64,000 nucleotides of DNA, taken from the NCBI RefSeq assembly GCF_000003815.2, contig NC_049996.1:16472930-16536929 (forward strand), written 5' to 3'. The number at the start of each line of letters is the position of its first letter. Positions within the stretch are counted from its first letter, which is position 1. Origin of the DNA: Branchiostoma floridae. Taxonomy: Eukaryota > Chordata > Leptocardii > Amphioxiformes > Branchiostomatidae. The translations under genes and the position numbers were made by a program. Shown here piece after piece: positions 44,375 through 55,836 of this stretch. The notes under the pieces are model-generated. The model was given only the letters and a program-made list of their open reading frames with translations, did not search any database and was not told where the DNA came from.

Positions 44375-47300
44375 GTATGTAGGAGGGAAATAATTATAAG
44401 ATTTTGATGAAAGCAGTATTAAGAGAATGCCATTTTTCATTGGTACATGTATGTTCCTACTATTTAATTGGGACAAAAATAAAAGATATCCCAATCTTGT
44501 AAATGTAAGACAAAATTATTTCTAATAACATTGTTTTGAACCCTTTTGCTATCAAGTACATAAGTTAGCTTTTAGTTACATTAAGTAAATTAGTTATGGT
44601 TCTTCATATTATTGATACCTCTGACACTTTTGATTGGTGCCGGTTTAATAACGCGAAAAAGCATGAAGTACATACGATCATAGATAACTCTAAATATGTC
44701 TATATTTTGTTTCTTGCAGAGAGAGAACTGGGGAAACTGTTCTACCGCTTCTCACGAAAGGTGACGCAAAGAGCTGAGGTGGAAGCTCTGGCCGCAGTAG
44801 CTGGACTAAAGCCTAGCGAGAGAAACAGTTTAATGGTAAATGTTTATCCCATGAGGGAGAAGAGAAATGTTCAGAACCATATGATTGTGAAATTTTACTT
44901 AGATCATGATTCTAGTTCAAGAAGATTAATTGATTGTTTGTTTATTTGTTTGATTGATTGATTGATTGATTGATTGCATAAAAAAAGTCTGCTTTTTACT
45001 GAAGGAAGTTGAATCTATGGTCTGCTTTTAGGGTAAAGACAAGGCGAATCCAAGTTACCAGGCCCAGAATGTGCTGTTGAAGTGGATGGAGAAAGACCAA
45101 GAAGCGTCCATGGACAAGCTTCAGCGGGAGCTACGTGAAATCGGCATGGAAACACTGGCAGAGGAGGTTGGCAGGATCAAGGTATTTGGTGGCACAAATG
45201 TACAAGTACTGTGATACTGGGAAAACATTACAGCCAAGTAACTATAGGCTGTGTTCGAGATGCCATATTTTGTGACAAGAAAACAGTTATTCTTTCCCAG
45301 TAATATTAAACCGCTATATTACAGGCAGAGCGATTTAAGCGGCCGTCAGATACATCGGGCGGGCCACCTGCCAAGCGACAGGCAGTCGGAGGGTCTCGTG
45401 TGGGGCATCAGGAGGAACAGCAGCCCGAAGAGAAGATCGGACAGGCAGAACAGAAACTTGGACAGATGCAACAGGAGGAACAGCAGACCAAAGAGAAGAT
45501 CAGACAGGCAAAACAGGATCCCACAGTCACGACTGGAGAGCATGCAGGCAGGGTACAGATGCATCAGGAGGAACAGCAGACCAAAGACAAGATCAGACAG
45601 GCAGAACAGAAACTTGTACAGATGCAGCATCACAGTGAGGTTCAGCAGGCCATGGTCAGCAGTCTCCGTGCAGAGGTCACCAGGTTAAGCAACAAGGACG
45701 AGCGGGCACAGAAGGTCCTGCTGGACCACAAGCAGGAGATACAGCAGCTTCAGGAGGCTAATGTTGCCATGGCAACCCGGGTGGAAAACTTTGTAGAGGA
45801 AAACGAGAAGCTGAGAAGTCAAGTCGTACTTCTTGGGGGCGAACAACATGGTATGTCTTTATTCATGATATTGGTTCTTTTTGGTATTGAGACATTGAAT
45901 TATGCAAAAGATGTGAGTGAAGAATGTCTTTATTCTTATGGTGTATTAAAACTGCTTTATCTGTACAACGAGAAATGGAATCAAAGGGTTACAGATACAA
46001 TAGCAAGTTGTTTTCATCTAGAGCTATCGGCTGAATGTTTTGATACAGAATTTTAAATCTCTCATCTACAATTTGAAGTTCTTTTGAACTGAATCACTCT
46101 TTTTCTAACTCTGTCCACAGCTGACGAACAGACGACCGAGGTGTTGGAGCGGACCATCCTGATGTTCACTGAAAACGTTCTGCAGAAGTGCAGACAGAGC
46201 AAACCAAACCTGGAGGAGAGAGGCCGGAAAAAGGTATTCGGTGGTACTTATGAACTTGTTTCTCATGTGAACGATACTTTGTGAACATCACACTCATCAC
46301 AGTGAGTAGGCTGCGGATGTGTCTTCTTATTTTGTGGGGTACAAACCATTTACTAATTCCTGGCAATTTCAAACTTCTACATTACAGTCAGAGCGACTCA
46401 AGCCGCCGGCAGATACATCGGGCGGGCCACCTGCCAAGCGGCAGGCAGCCGGAGGGTCTCATGGGGGGCATCAGGTAGAACAGCAAACCAAGGAGCTGGC
46501 TACTTCAGCAGGCAAGTGTGTTCTTACAGCTTCAGCAGGCAAATGTGTTCTTACAGCTTCAGCAGGCAAGTGTGTTCTTACAGCTTCAGCAGGCGAGTGT
46601 GTTCTTACAGCTTCAGCAGGCAAGTGTGTTCTTACAGCTTCAGCAGGCAAGTGTGTTCTTACAGCTTCAGCAGGCGAGTGTGTTCTTACAGCTTCAGCAG
46701 GCAAATGTGTTCTTACAGCTTCAGCAGGCAAGTGTGTTCTTACAGCTTCAGCAGGCGAGTGTGTTCTTACAGCTTCAGCAGGCAAGTGTGTTCTTACAGC
46801 TTCAGCAGGCAAGTGTGTTCTTACAGCTTCAGCAGGCAAGTGTGTTCTTACAGCTTCAGCAGGCGAGTGTGTTCTTACAGCTTCAGCTTCATACTAGCAT
46901 CAGCAAATAGCAAAACAGCAAATCTAGCCTTTATCTTTGATTGTATCTAACGACACCTGAGAAGTATTGTATTGTGTGCATCACGTTTCAGCATCATTAC
47001 GTTCAATTTGCCTTAGATATCTTTATTCCGTTCCCTCAAAATGCAAAAGGCAGAGAAATTCGCTATTTTTTAAACAGTGAGAAACAGGTACAAGTTGAAT
47101 ATTGACTGTTGGGCCATTGACTTATCACAATATCAACCTTGCATTCACGAACCTCGTTCGGTTTACAGAAAGCGAGCTGCTGACCATGCTGAGCTGCAGA
47201 CTTGGTCCTGACTGGCGGCGGCTGGGAGCTGCGCTGGGGATCCCACAGCCACGACTGGACAGCATACAGGCACAGTACAGAAACGCCATCCAGCGGACCT

Positions 47301-50300
47301 GTATGGTACTGACGGTCTGGATGGGTGGAGGGGACCACGGACTTCCGCACGACCTCAAGCAGCTGGAGACAGTCTTATTAGACATGGACAGGGCTGATCT
47401 GTTAGACATTGTGACACATGCCTACAAGGTACGTATGGTTAAGGAGTCTTGGAACAAATAGACAGGGCTGACCATAGGCATCGTGAAAACTGCCTATAAG
47501 GTACGTATGGTTAAGGAGTCGAATTTTAGAACACATGGACATGGCTGATCTCTTAGACATCGTCAAAACTGCCTACAAGGTACGTACATGTTAAAGAACG
47601 TTCAGAAGCTTTCAGACCTGCAGTGGCGCCCTCTCTCCGAAAGGAGGAGGAACGCCCGCCTCACCTTTTTCTACAAAGTAGTCAACAATAATATTAACAT
47701 AGACGCCAGCAATATTCTGAAGCCTGCCCAAGGGCGCACCCGGGGTAGTCACGACTTCAAATATCAACACATATTTGCACGCACCGATATCTACAAACAT
47801 TCTTTTTTCCCACGCACAATTCCCGAGTGGAATGCCCTGCCTGGCACGGTTGTAAGCGCTCCCAACGTTGAGCACTTCCGTGCCAGGCAGGCGGCCTGCC
47901 CGCCCTAACCCGGGAGCCTCAGCTCCCCCCCCTACTTTTGCCCCTCGCGGGGTCATTTGGGGGTATCCTATGCAGATGCAGATGCAGAAGGTTCCTTACG
48001 TTGGGAGACATGGTCGGATCTATCATGTGCACAATGTCTATAATTTTTGACACAGTTTAAACCCTATATTCCCCATTTTCCCCCACCAGGACTACATAAA
48101 GGAGATGCCGGAGGTGGAGGTGGAACCCGAGGCTTCCCTGGATGAACAGGGAGTTACGACATGGTGAGGCTGGTTCAGTTACTTATAATTTTACGTAATT
48201 CTTTCAATTAACACCACAGAATATGGATCGTGTTAAAAGTTAGTCTGGGTAGTAGTTCGCTCCGACGTTTATTATAATCATACACTATATACAGTCGCGT
48301 CTTGCTCCGACATTTGTTATACACTATATATAGTCGCTCCCTGGTAGCAGAAGCGACCATAGGAGCGAACTACGACCCGGATGCTACCCTTTTGCAGGAT
48401 GGATTTTTACAATTGTTTTTTTTTTCAGTATATGTATAACAAAAACTTGCATTGCATTAGAGCATTACCACCCAGGAAGAGTTTCAGTGGACATTTTTGT
48501 GGTTAAACTCAGTTGTATTGATTGCTGACTATGTTGGTTGATTATGAATCTGTTGGTTGTTAGGTCTGTCCAACTGCCCGGCCGGGGGAAGTACGTGTGC
48601 AAACAAACCGACCTGGGGGTCGTTACCCCCTGCCCTGTCCAACTGACCTACAGGACAGTGAACCCGTCTGAGCACTGGCCGGAGAACGAGGACTGGGAGC
48701 TGATTGGTCCGCTCTTCCACATCCAGTGTAACCATGACGACGGCGTGCCTGTGGAGCTTCTCCTACCGCACATCCTGGACCTGACACAGGAGGATGGGAG
48801 CGGTGAGGACTGTGTTTTTACACACGCTGATTTCTTAGTGCGAGTCTTATTTAAAAGATACGGCTTCTTTCCTTCTCATCAACTCACCACCAGCATTGTT
48901 ACCTCTTCCCCCAGCTCTCACCACGGATGAAGCCAAGGCTGCCCACGTTGTGGCGGGAAACACAACACTTCACCCTGCTGACGTCACGCCCACCCACGTC
49001 ATCACCAGACATGTGAAGGGAAGTCTGTGGGCTTCTGTACTGCAGAAACTCCGAGCCTTGTCCGTCAACAGGAGGGGACTGCTCACTCTCTTCAAAACGG
49101 CTCAGACCCCCCATGGCGTGGATATAAAGGCTCACATTGTGTCCAACACGAAGGGGATGGTAGAGGTAAGTTTAAGTTGTGGTGCGAAACTTTGCTCTCG
49201 TAGCTGCAGTATGTGGTTCTCCTTGCCTTACCACGTGTAGTCCTATCCTTGTGCTGATGGTCATCATCAGATATAAAAGAACTCAGAACTGGCATTGAAA
49301 CATGGACATCAGACAAGACAACTTCAAGACAAGTCTCTGCACTGGTGTAGCAAATTTGTTGTATAAAACCCTTGCTCTACCACTCCCTGAATATTGTAAC
49401 GTGGTATGGAACAACTGCAGTGCAGCCAACAAGCAGCGTCTCCAAATCCTCCAGAACCGGGGCGCACGAATCATCCTCCGAGTCTGCTGCAGGAGCGAAG
49501 AACTCGGCAGATCTGCATTATGGTGTACAAATGCCTTCATGGCCTAGCACCCAACTACCTACTCAACACATTTCATTTCAATAACCAAATCCACAGTCAT
49601 AACACCAGACAAGCACAACTCCTACATAAACCTAACTACACTTCAAGAGCAGGTCAACGCACATTTGCATACAGAGCAGCTGAAATATATAATACACTTA
49701 AACCTGAGACAAAACAAGCAACTTCTCTTAAAGCCTTCAAACAGTTTCTGATATCATAACACTGACATCTGACCTCTGATCCCAATGACTGTTCAATTAC
49801 CTTATGATTTTTGTGATCTTGAGTTGTTATTGTGTATGAGTTGTTATTAGTAAGTTGCTTATATGATTTACTGATCCGAATTGGATTATTCTTTCTTATG
49901 TTCAGTCTGATTGATCAGGACAAATGGCACTGACATCTGACCTCTGACCGCACTGACCGTCCAATGACCTTATGAGTTTGTGATCTTGAGTTGTTTTTTG
50001 TTATCAATGTATGAGTTGTTATTCTTTTGAGTTTTCCTAAGTTGCTTGTATGATTTACAAATCCGAATTGGATTATTGCTTTGTTATGTTTAATCTTATG
50101 TTAGTAATTATTCTTTGTACTTTGAGTTATTATTATTGTTATAGGGCTCCCTTGGAAATCAGTTACTACGTTAACTGAAGGGACTACCCTAAAGATCAAT
50201 CAATAAATAAAAAATAAATAAACAAGTCCATGCTGTAAAGTCACATGTAACTGAATTAAATCCCTGGATACCGATGTGTTGTTGCAGACTTTACAGGAGG

Positions 50301-51725
50301 ATTTGTCGAAGTTACACCCGAGGTTCTACCCGTGGGACTCCCTCCCCTGCTCCTTCCGGCCTCACCAGACCTACTGTCTGCAGGCATCAGTGGAGAACGG
50401 AACCTTGGCTCATGCGGAACCTCGGGTAGGTGAAGGGCTGAGCAGTAACGGTGCAGAGTAGAGGATTTAGAACAGGTCAGGCAGTCGCCGGTTTGTGTCC
50501 CGTTATAAGTGAACGTGCAAAACGCTATCGCCAGTCTGAATGACTTGATATGAGCCAAATCACAGCACCATTACCCTGGTTTACGGAAAATACATAATTG
50601 TAAATACAGAAAATTGTAAGATATTATAGCCATGGGTGCAATCCATCCCCTATAAAAAGCTGGTGTCACATTTAAGACATAAACGATTAGATTTAACTTA
50701 GTGTCTTGCATCTTACAGTAGCACAGTTACATAAAAATGTTTTCAGTAAACAGTGATTTGGTCCACTATTTTAGCCCCCTGGTGGTTTGGAGTATGAAGA
50801 CACCCTCGACCGAAACAGGCTCTACCCGTCATTCCACATGACAGTCCAGAGACCGGACCCCGGCCCCGAACATCTGCGGATAACCCTGCAGCTGTATCCG
50901 CAGGCTGAGGAAACCAACGTCGTCTGCAGCTGTACAAGATATCTGGGTAAGCTGCCTGGCTATATGATAATACATTATATTCATTATCCATCATCAGAAT
51001 CACATGACGACTGACTTTTGTTTTTTTCCCTTCTGTTTCAGATGAAGGGGCAACAATGGTGCCAAGAAGAGGCGATGGTGAGTTTTATAAATTCCAATAG
51101 GCTTTTTCTAGATATGGACCTTTGCACTTAAATCATTTTCTCCAATTGTACACATTATGCTATGCTGTCGAGATTGTCTTGGCTCCTAAATTGGCTTCTG
51201 TATGTATTTATCACTGAATAAAACATGCACCATGGCCAAGAACGCTACCGTCACATTGAAAACAATCAGTTACTTGATTGATGAGCTAAAAAGGAGAGAT
51301 CACAAAGTGTAGTCTATTGATAACTTCAACAGTCAATTTATTCACTGACGTTTTGGCTCTTTTAGCTGTTTCCTTGAGGTTGTAAAGCTGCAAACATTTT
51401 AGTTTGTTGCAACATGGTGAGCAGAATAGCACGTTTGTTGTATATTGTATTTCTATCGCCATCAGATGTCCGCGAACACTTCTACGTCATCAAAGAAAAC
51501 GTAAGCACGGATTGGAGAGACCTGGCCCACTTACTGGGCTTCACCAGGCCTGACATCGACGCGATTCAGTACAAACCGGCCAATCGCGACGCCAAGGACT
51601 GCTGCATGGACATGTTGGAGGCGTGGCGGAGGCGGAAAGGTGACGCCGCCACCTTACAGGTGCTTCTGCGGACTCTGACTGAGGCGGGACTACAGGACAT
51701 CGTGGATCAGCTCAACACCATGTAG
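43466..51725 (+). CDS. Unit 3: LRR-Death-coil-Death-ZU5-UPA-Death gene (PIDD1/FIIND-like)
   Basis: Exons: 43466-44374 (LRR), 44720-44835 and 45032-45181 (Death 1), 45325-45850 (long coiled coil), 46121-46233, 46388 to about 46880 (coil with minisatellite; 3' end unresolved), 47169-47428 (Death 2), 48090-48163, 48564-48802 (ZU5), 48915-49165, 50288-50425, 50775-50946 (UPA side), 51042-51077 and 51466-51725 (Death 3, stop TAG 51723-51725). Phases agree throughout except at the minisatellite exon. LRR-ZU5-UPA-Death is the order of vertebrate PIDD1, which builds caspase-activating complexes. The extra Death domains and coil are additions. Two LINE fragments sit harmlessly in its introns. Confidence 0.82.
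45325..45850 (+). CDS. Unit 3 coiled-coil exon
   Basis: About 175 residues. A basic Pro/Gly/Ser start (RPSDTSGGPPAKRQ) is followed by Gln/Glu/Lys-rich heptads: QQTKEKIRQAKQ, QQTKDKIRQAEQKLVQ and EIQQLQEANVAM. The QEEQQTKEKIRQAEQ block is repeated three times inside the exon. Its start recurs at 46388 (PPADTSGGPPAKRQ), so this coil exon was partly duplicated. It is the longest coil of the four units and probably oligomerises the protein. Confidence 0.8.
46503..46880 (+). repeat. 14-copy, 27-bp minisatellite with a splice acceptor in every unit
   Basis: The unit is CTTCAGCAGGCAAGTGTG plus TTCTTACAG. It is repeated 14 times with AAG/AAA/GAG variants in a loose three-unit order. In the frame entering from 46388 it reads SAGKCVLTA per unit and then stops at 46895-46897. 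In another frame it reads LQLQQASVF, which resembles the coil sequence LQEANV of 45325-45850. Each unit has TGTTCTTACAG (acceptor-like) and A|GTGTGT (donor-like). The next exon needs phase 1, which fits the second frame only. Confidence 0.85.
47169..47428 (+). CDS. Unit 3 second Death-domain exon
   Basis: ESELLTMLSCRLG, DWRRLGAALGIPQPRLDSI, LKQLETVLLDMDRADLLDIV. The W-x-x-L-G-x-x-L-G-I core and the terminal helix fit a Death fold. The region between helices 4 and 5 is unusual (MGGGDHGLPHD). The exon is phase 1 in and phase 0 out. Confidence 0.7.
47400..47590 (+). repeat. Three tandem copies of the Death 2 exon end with its donor
   Basis: The exon end plus donor (AAG|GTACGT) occurs at 47429 and again at 47501 and 47580, spaced 72 and 79 bp. 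The copies include GGCTGATCTCTTAGACATCG-like sequence before the donor. All three donors are intact. Confidence 0.8.
47590..48000 (+). mobile_element. LINE 3' fragment in an intron of unit 3
   Basis: An open frame 47588-47908 encodes the typical end of a CR1/L2-like ORF2: LSDLQWRPLSERRRNARL, FYKVVNNN, RTRGSHDFKY and YKHSFFPRTIPEWNALP. It is followed by GCAGATGCAGATGCAGAAG, a short repeat tail. Confidence 0.85.
48564..50946 (+). CDS. Unit 3 FIIND-like ZU5 and UPA region
   Basis: Exon 48564-48802 is ZU5: VQLPGRGKYVCKQTDLGVV, WELIGPLFHIQC, and VPVELLLPHILDLTQE, the hallmark strand. Exons 48915-49165, 50288-50425 and 50775-50946 continue with HVVAGNTTLHPADVTP, RALSVNRRGLLTLFK, SFRPHQTYCLQASVENG and HLRITLQLYPQ, which fit the UPA half. 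In NLRP1, CARD8 and PIDD1 the end of ZU5 cuts itself at Phe-Ser with help from a His. Here the matching place reads Lys-Gly-Ser-Leu (codons 49016-49027), and a candidate His is at 48944-48946. The nucleophilic Ser is present but the Phe is replaced by Gly, so self-cleavage is uncertain. Confidence 0.72.
49260..50224 (+). mobile_element. Degenerate LINE in the ZU5/UPA intron, unit 3
   Basis: Two frames give consecutive parts of a LINE C-terminus: LPEYCNVVWNNCSAANKQRL and then, after a frameshift, YKCLHGLAPNYLLNTF and AEIYNTLKPETKQ. The tail is CAATCAATAAATAAA-like at about 50196-50224. A tandem imperfect duplication of the 3' untranslated part (ACTGACATCTGACCTCTGA at 49761 and 49928) is visible. 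Confidence 0.85.
51466..51725 (+). CDS. Unit 3 C-terminal Death-domain exon
   Basis: VREHFYVIKENVSTDWRDL, AHLLGFTRPDIDAI, CMDMLEAWRRRKGDAATL and LRTLTEAGLQDIVDQL are a clear Death domain, ending at the stop TAG. Its position after UPA equals that of the PIDD1 Death domain that binds RAIDD in vertebrates. Confidence 0.86.
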
Positions 51726-53040
51726 ACACATGTATATTCCAGAGCTTGCATTGATATATGAAATCTTGTTTCTTCCACACAGAAATCCTGGCCTTAACAA
51801 ACCGCAGATAACTAGACCTTGACTCTTGACTAAGCTTAATGTAGGCACTGCCTAACGAACGTTCCCAGCCCTCGGAATAGACCATGATGTATACTATTGT
51901 ATATATACACTGCAGGAGAAGTAATTTGGACAAAAGCATTTTGAGTACTTTTTGACATATAGATAGAAATATGTAGTTAATCTGTGTTGTAAACTTAAAG
52001 GATAATGATACTCGTGCCTGGGCCATATGGTGTCCATTGAAGGCCCATATATTTGCATACATATATATATATATACCAGATTATACAACTGAACGGGACT
52101 GCATCCACTGCTGTATTCAATCATACCTTTAGCATATACTGCATAAATCTTTAGAAATCATTCCGTGCACGAATATCGTTAAACTTCGTTGCTGTTGTGT
52201 CCCACGGGTGTACAGTTGTCTTACCAACACAAGCCAAGTGTTAAACCAGAAACCGTGTACAATCAGATATGATATAAATCAGTGAGAAGTATAGCCCCTG
52301 ACCAAAGGTTTTGCCCATTCTGTCCAAAGCAAATTGAAGATGAATTTCACTTTGTCATGATATGCAGTAGGTACAATGTTTCACGTAATGAGTTATCCAC
52401 ATTCCTCGAATCAAGTACAACAGATTTTATGAGACTCAATGCTACAGGCAGATTTGATTATATATTCAGATGTGACAACTCACACAATGCTAAAATAGGT
52501 AAATATATAAAAGATTGCTTTAATAAGAAAAAATGCCGAAACTCATAATTAGCCCCACTCGATTGTAGTACAATGTTTTAGGCTAGCTCTCATTGTTTTA
52601 GAAATAAGGACGTCAAATTTCATTCTATATTCATAATCTACAAATGTACTATGTTTAATACTTGCTTTGGTAATTAGGATGATAAGTTTGTTTCTTCTTA
52701 TTTTTGCCATGCATTATACCGTGTAAGATCATTGCGCAATAAAGTTCTTCATGTGATAAACACAGAAAAAATATCACCCGCAAGCCTGCTAGTGACACTG
52801 TATCCTGTCAATAAGTATGTGGCTATGGAGTCAATCGCGAGGCTAACTATTCCACACGGGCAACCGAAAAGTCTAGACCCCTTGCCCATACCGCTTGGTA
52901 TACTGTTTTCAGATCTCTATATAAAAATGCATTGAGGATGTGTATGAAATGATTATGGGCTTTATTCCAATGCACGTCATTGTTAAGGTTGTACATATAA
53001 AGCACCGCCTGGGGCCGCTTTGGGTATTGCAGCTCCAGCA
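51726..53040. other. Unit 3 3' flank with a LINE 3' fragment (about 52255-52750)
   Basis: The frame 52282-52548 on the plus strand reads FCPFCPKQIEDEFHFVMIC and IGKYIKDCFNKK, the zinc-binding end of a LINE ORF2. AATAAA follows near 52738. The rest is A-T-rich DNA with a short (AT)n at 52064-52073. Unlike units 0 and 2, no glycosyltransferase relic is seen here. Confidence 0.7.
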
Positions 53041-53224
53041 CACCTGTAACAAAGGCTGTCGGGAGTCACCGTCACGTGACTGATCCGGACGTCACACACA
53101 GTTTGAAAAGAGGAACTTCTTTTTCTTGTCGAGTTGTCCGGGCGGCAGAACACAGTGGACTGCTATTGCTTCTATCTGGGCCAAAGGAACTTCGCAATCC
53201 CCTCAAGAACACGGGTACCTTAAG
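53040..53224 (+). promoter_or_regulatory. Unit 4 core promoter region and non-coding first exon
   Basis: The E-box GTCACGTGAC is at 53073-53082. The ETS site is lost (CCGGACGT). The exon ends CTTAAG|GTAAGT at 53224. Downstream, 53.3-55.8 kb holds partly repeated first-intron sequence: two stretches ending in CACCCTCCATAACTCA, near 54440 and 54770. It also holds a poly-G run at 54301-54316 and the YY1-like site at 55175-55188. Confidence 0.5.
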
Positions 53225-55836
53225 GTAAGTCGGAGAAGTGTTGTGGGGCTGGTATATAGAACCAAGGTTTCGTGTAAGGTTCCCAGAGCACTTTCATTCA
53301 CCTTAACTTAAGATTCCGGAGCACTTTCAATCAACATAACTTAAGATTCCAGAGCACTTTCAATCAACTTAACTCGGAGACTGGGAATAAATCCTACCCA
53401 AGACTATTTAAGGTTGAAGCTTATAGTCTTGACAAGCACACAGCGTCTTAATTTCAGTCTTGAACACACATTATCCCTTAATTCATCAAATACATTCACA
53501 AGTGGGATGCCTTGTAATACCCAGAGCTGTTCTACAGATTCTGTGCAAACTTAGTTTTTATCTTACATTATATACAAATGTGTTTTTTAATCCAGCATAA
53601 CCGTTAAATGTTAATCATGTTGGCTTTGGCTTCCACAATCGTATTGGGGGTAACTGAACTGGACTGTCACATTGTATTTGAGGTAACTGAAGCTCGACGC
53701 ATTGTTTGCTGACAACTCTGTTTTGTGTGCACAAGGTAGTCCTAATTTAACTTACTTATGTATAACACAGATGATATCCACATGGCGGCTGTGCCTTCTA
53801 ACGTTTTTATGTTTTCAGCGATGTACATTTGAAGAGGGTCTGTGTATTTATTGATCCCAAGCGAGACGCTTATAAACATGTTGTTACTGTTGCCGTCCTT
53901 GGCGACGTCATTAGGTTCGGCCATTTTGTGTCACCTGATATCTGTACGCCTTCATACTTAATGGGGAAACTTTGAACACCTGTACATTTACACCTGCCGG
54001 CTCTCTTCTGACAACACCTGTAAGTCCCACATCAAACCCTGAACTTAACCCCAAACTTATACCACGTTCTACCGAGTCACATAGATAACACATGTGCAGC
54101 TTTACTGATGTTCCGTACCCCTTTTACTTGTTTAACTGTGACGACGAAGACAAAAGAGAGGAATCACTGTTGTTTGTCTTGTTATGGTACCTGCACCCAA
54201 CAAAGCACCTGCGACTTAGGGACCCAAATGGGGCGTGCGGTGCTACGTGAGTAACGTTTCTTCTGAGTAGTTAGTAAATAGTGATGTTTATTTTTGGCCC
54301 GGGGGGGGGGGGGGGCGTACGTCTGACTCCAGTCGCGAGTTGTGTTGCCTCTGTCAACTGATGATAAAACAGCTTAAACTGCAGAAAGACCACGAGGATT
54401 ATAAAACCAAAGCTTCTGTGATTCATGCATTATGACATAAGCAACTCCCTCTCCACCCTCCATAACTCACCACAGATGTTTCTCCGGTACATACAGGAGC
54501 CTGACAGCAATCTATCAATACAATATCCTACTTATATTATGTCCAGGACATTTGGTATGAAAACTGTGCAAACTTCAGACGATGTTATAAAGTTTGGCTC
54601 TCATGTTACGCCTAGGACAGGTGAGATGAGTTGTGTTGTGCTGTTTCTCGCTAAGTGGTCAGTCTGTCCATTGATGACAAGAAAAGCTAATAGACTGTAG
54701 GAATACCACAAGAATCATGACATTAACACAAATGCTTTTGTAATGCATGTAGTATAACATATTAAGCACCTCCCTCCCCACCCTCCATAACTCAGTATAG
54801 GCGTCTTTCCAGTACATCCGTTAAATTTATGTCAGTTTGACTCCCATGTTGTATTTGAGGTAACTGAATCTCAGTGCATTGTTTGCTGCCAACTCCCTCC
54901 CGTGTGTACATGTACACATGAGAGTCCATGCGTGACGCCTGCTGTTTCATGGCTAGTACCTTGTTACTTCTCTGACGTTAAGTCACGTTGGTTGAGAAAT
55001 AACAGAGACAGTATCGATGTAGGTGTCACCTATGCAGCTTAAGGATGCCCCATATCTCTTTTATCTTAAGTCACTGTAAAGATAAGAATAAGTCAAAAGG
55101 GCAAACACACTGCTGTTTAACTTGTTACTTGTTCCTGTACTGAACTAAGGCACTTGTGACCTTTCGACCTTGTACCAAAATGGCGGACGGGGCACTACTT
55201 GTTTAACGTTTCTGCGTATTTAGTGGTATATGTTTGAGGAGGAGACGTCGTGACACCAGGTGAGAAGTTATGAACTTGACGTTGCTGTTGTCGTTAATTC
55301 TTGACGACGTCACTAGGAATACGTTGACCTCAAGTGACACAAGATACCTGTGTGGCTTTATGCACGGCGTGGGTAAACATTGAACACCTGTATGTTTACA
55401 CCTGGAATAATCTTGTATGTTTACACCTGCAGATTCTCCTGCCAGCTCTACCGCATGATTCATGATACTTAATTAATGTTACGATGTACAGTTCAATTTC
55501 GGGACGTGAAAGAAATGTCTATATCGTATAAATTTTAAATTGTTTATAGTGGATAAATGACATAGTGACTCTGTAAATACAGTAGCTCAATCATAGCGGC
55601 TGAGCTGCACAATGGCTGAAAATGCGAGTCGGACTAAAGCCACATGCACCTCTACTGATCTGAATGGAAAACAACATCCTCGGTTGATGTTCACCGTTTT
55701 TCCTTTACTTTTTTTTCCTTTTATAGAGAAAGAAGATCTACTTCAGTATCTACTAAATCTGACCTAACGGATTTGCGACATCTGGCCACGAGGCATTGGT
55801 GTGTTTGGCATCAGCAGAACTACAGCAGAACAACTC

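Noticed and set aside
46503-46880. CRISPR-like array
   Set aside because: The units are contiguous 27-bp direct repeats without spacers, in a eukaryotic intron/exon context. It is a minisatellite.
47588-47908. Novel host gene in unit 3
   Set aside because: The sequence has the conserved end of a CR1/L2-like LINE ORF2 (FYKVVNNN, SFFPRTIPEWNALP).
54301-54316. G-quadruplex regulatory element
   Set aside because: It is one uninterrupted G run of variable-length type in an already duplicated non-coding stretch and is not conserved in other units.
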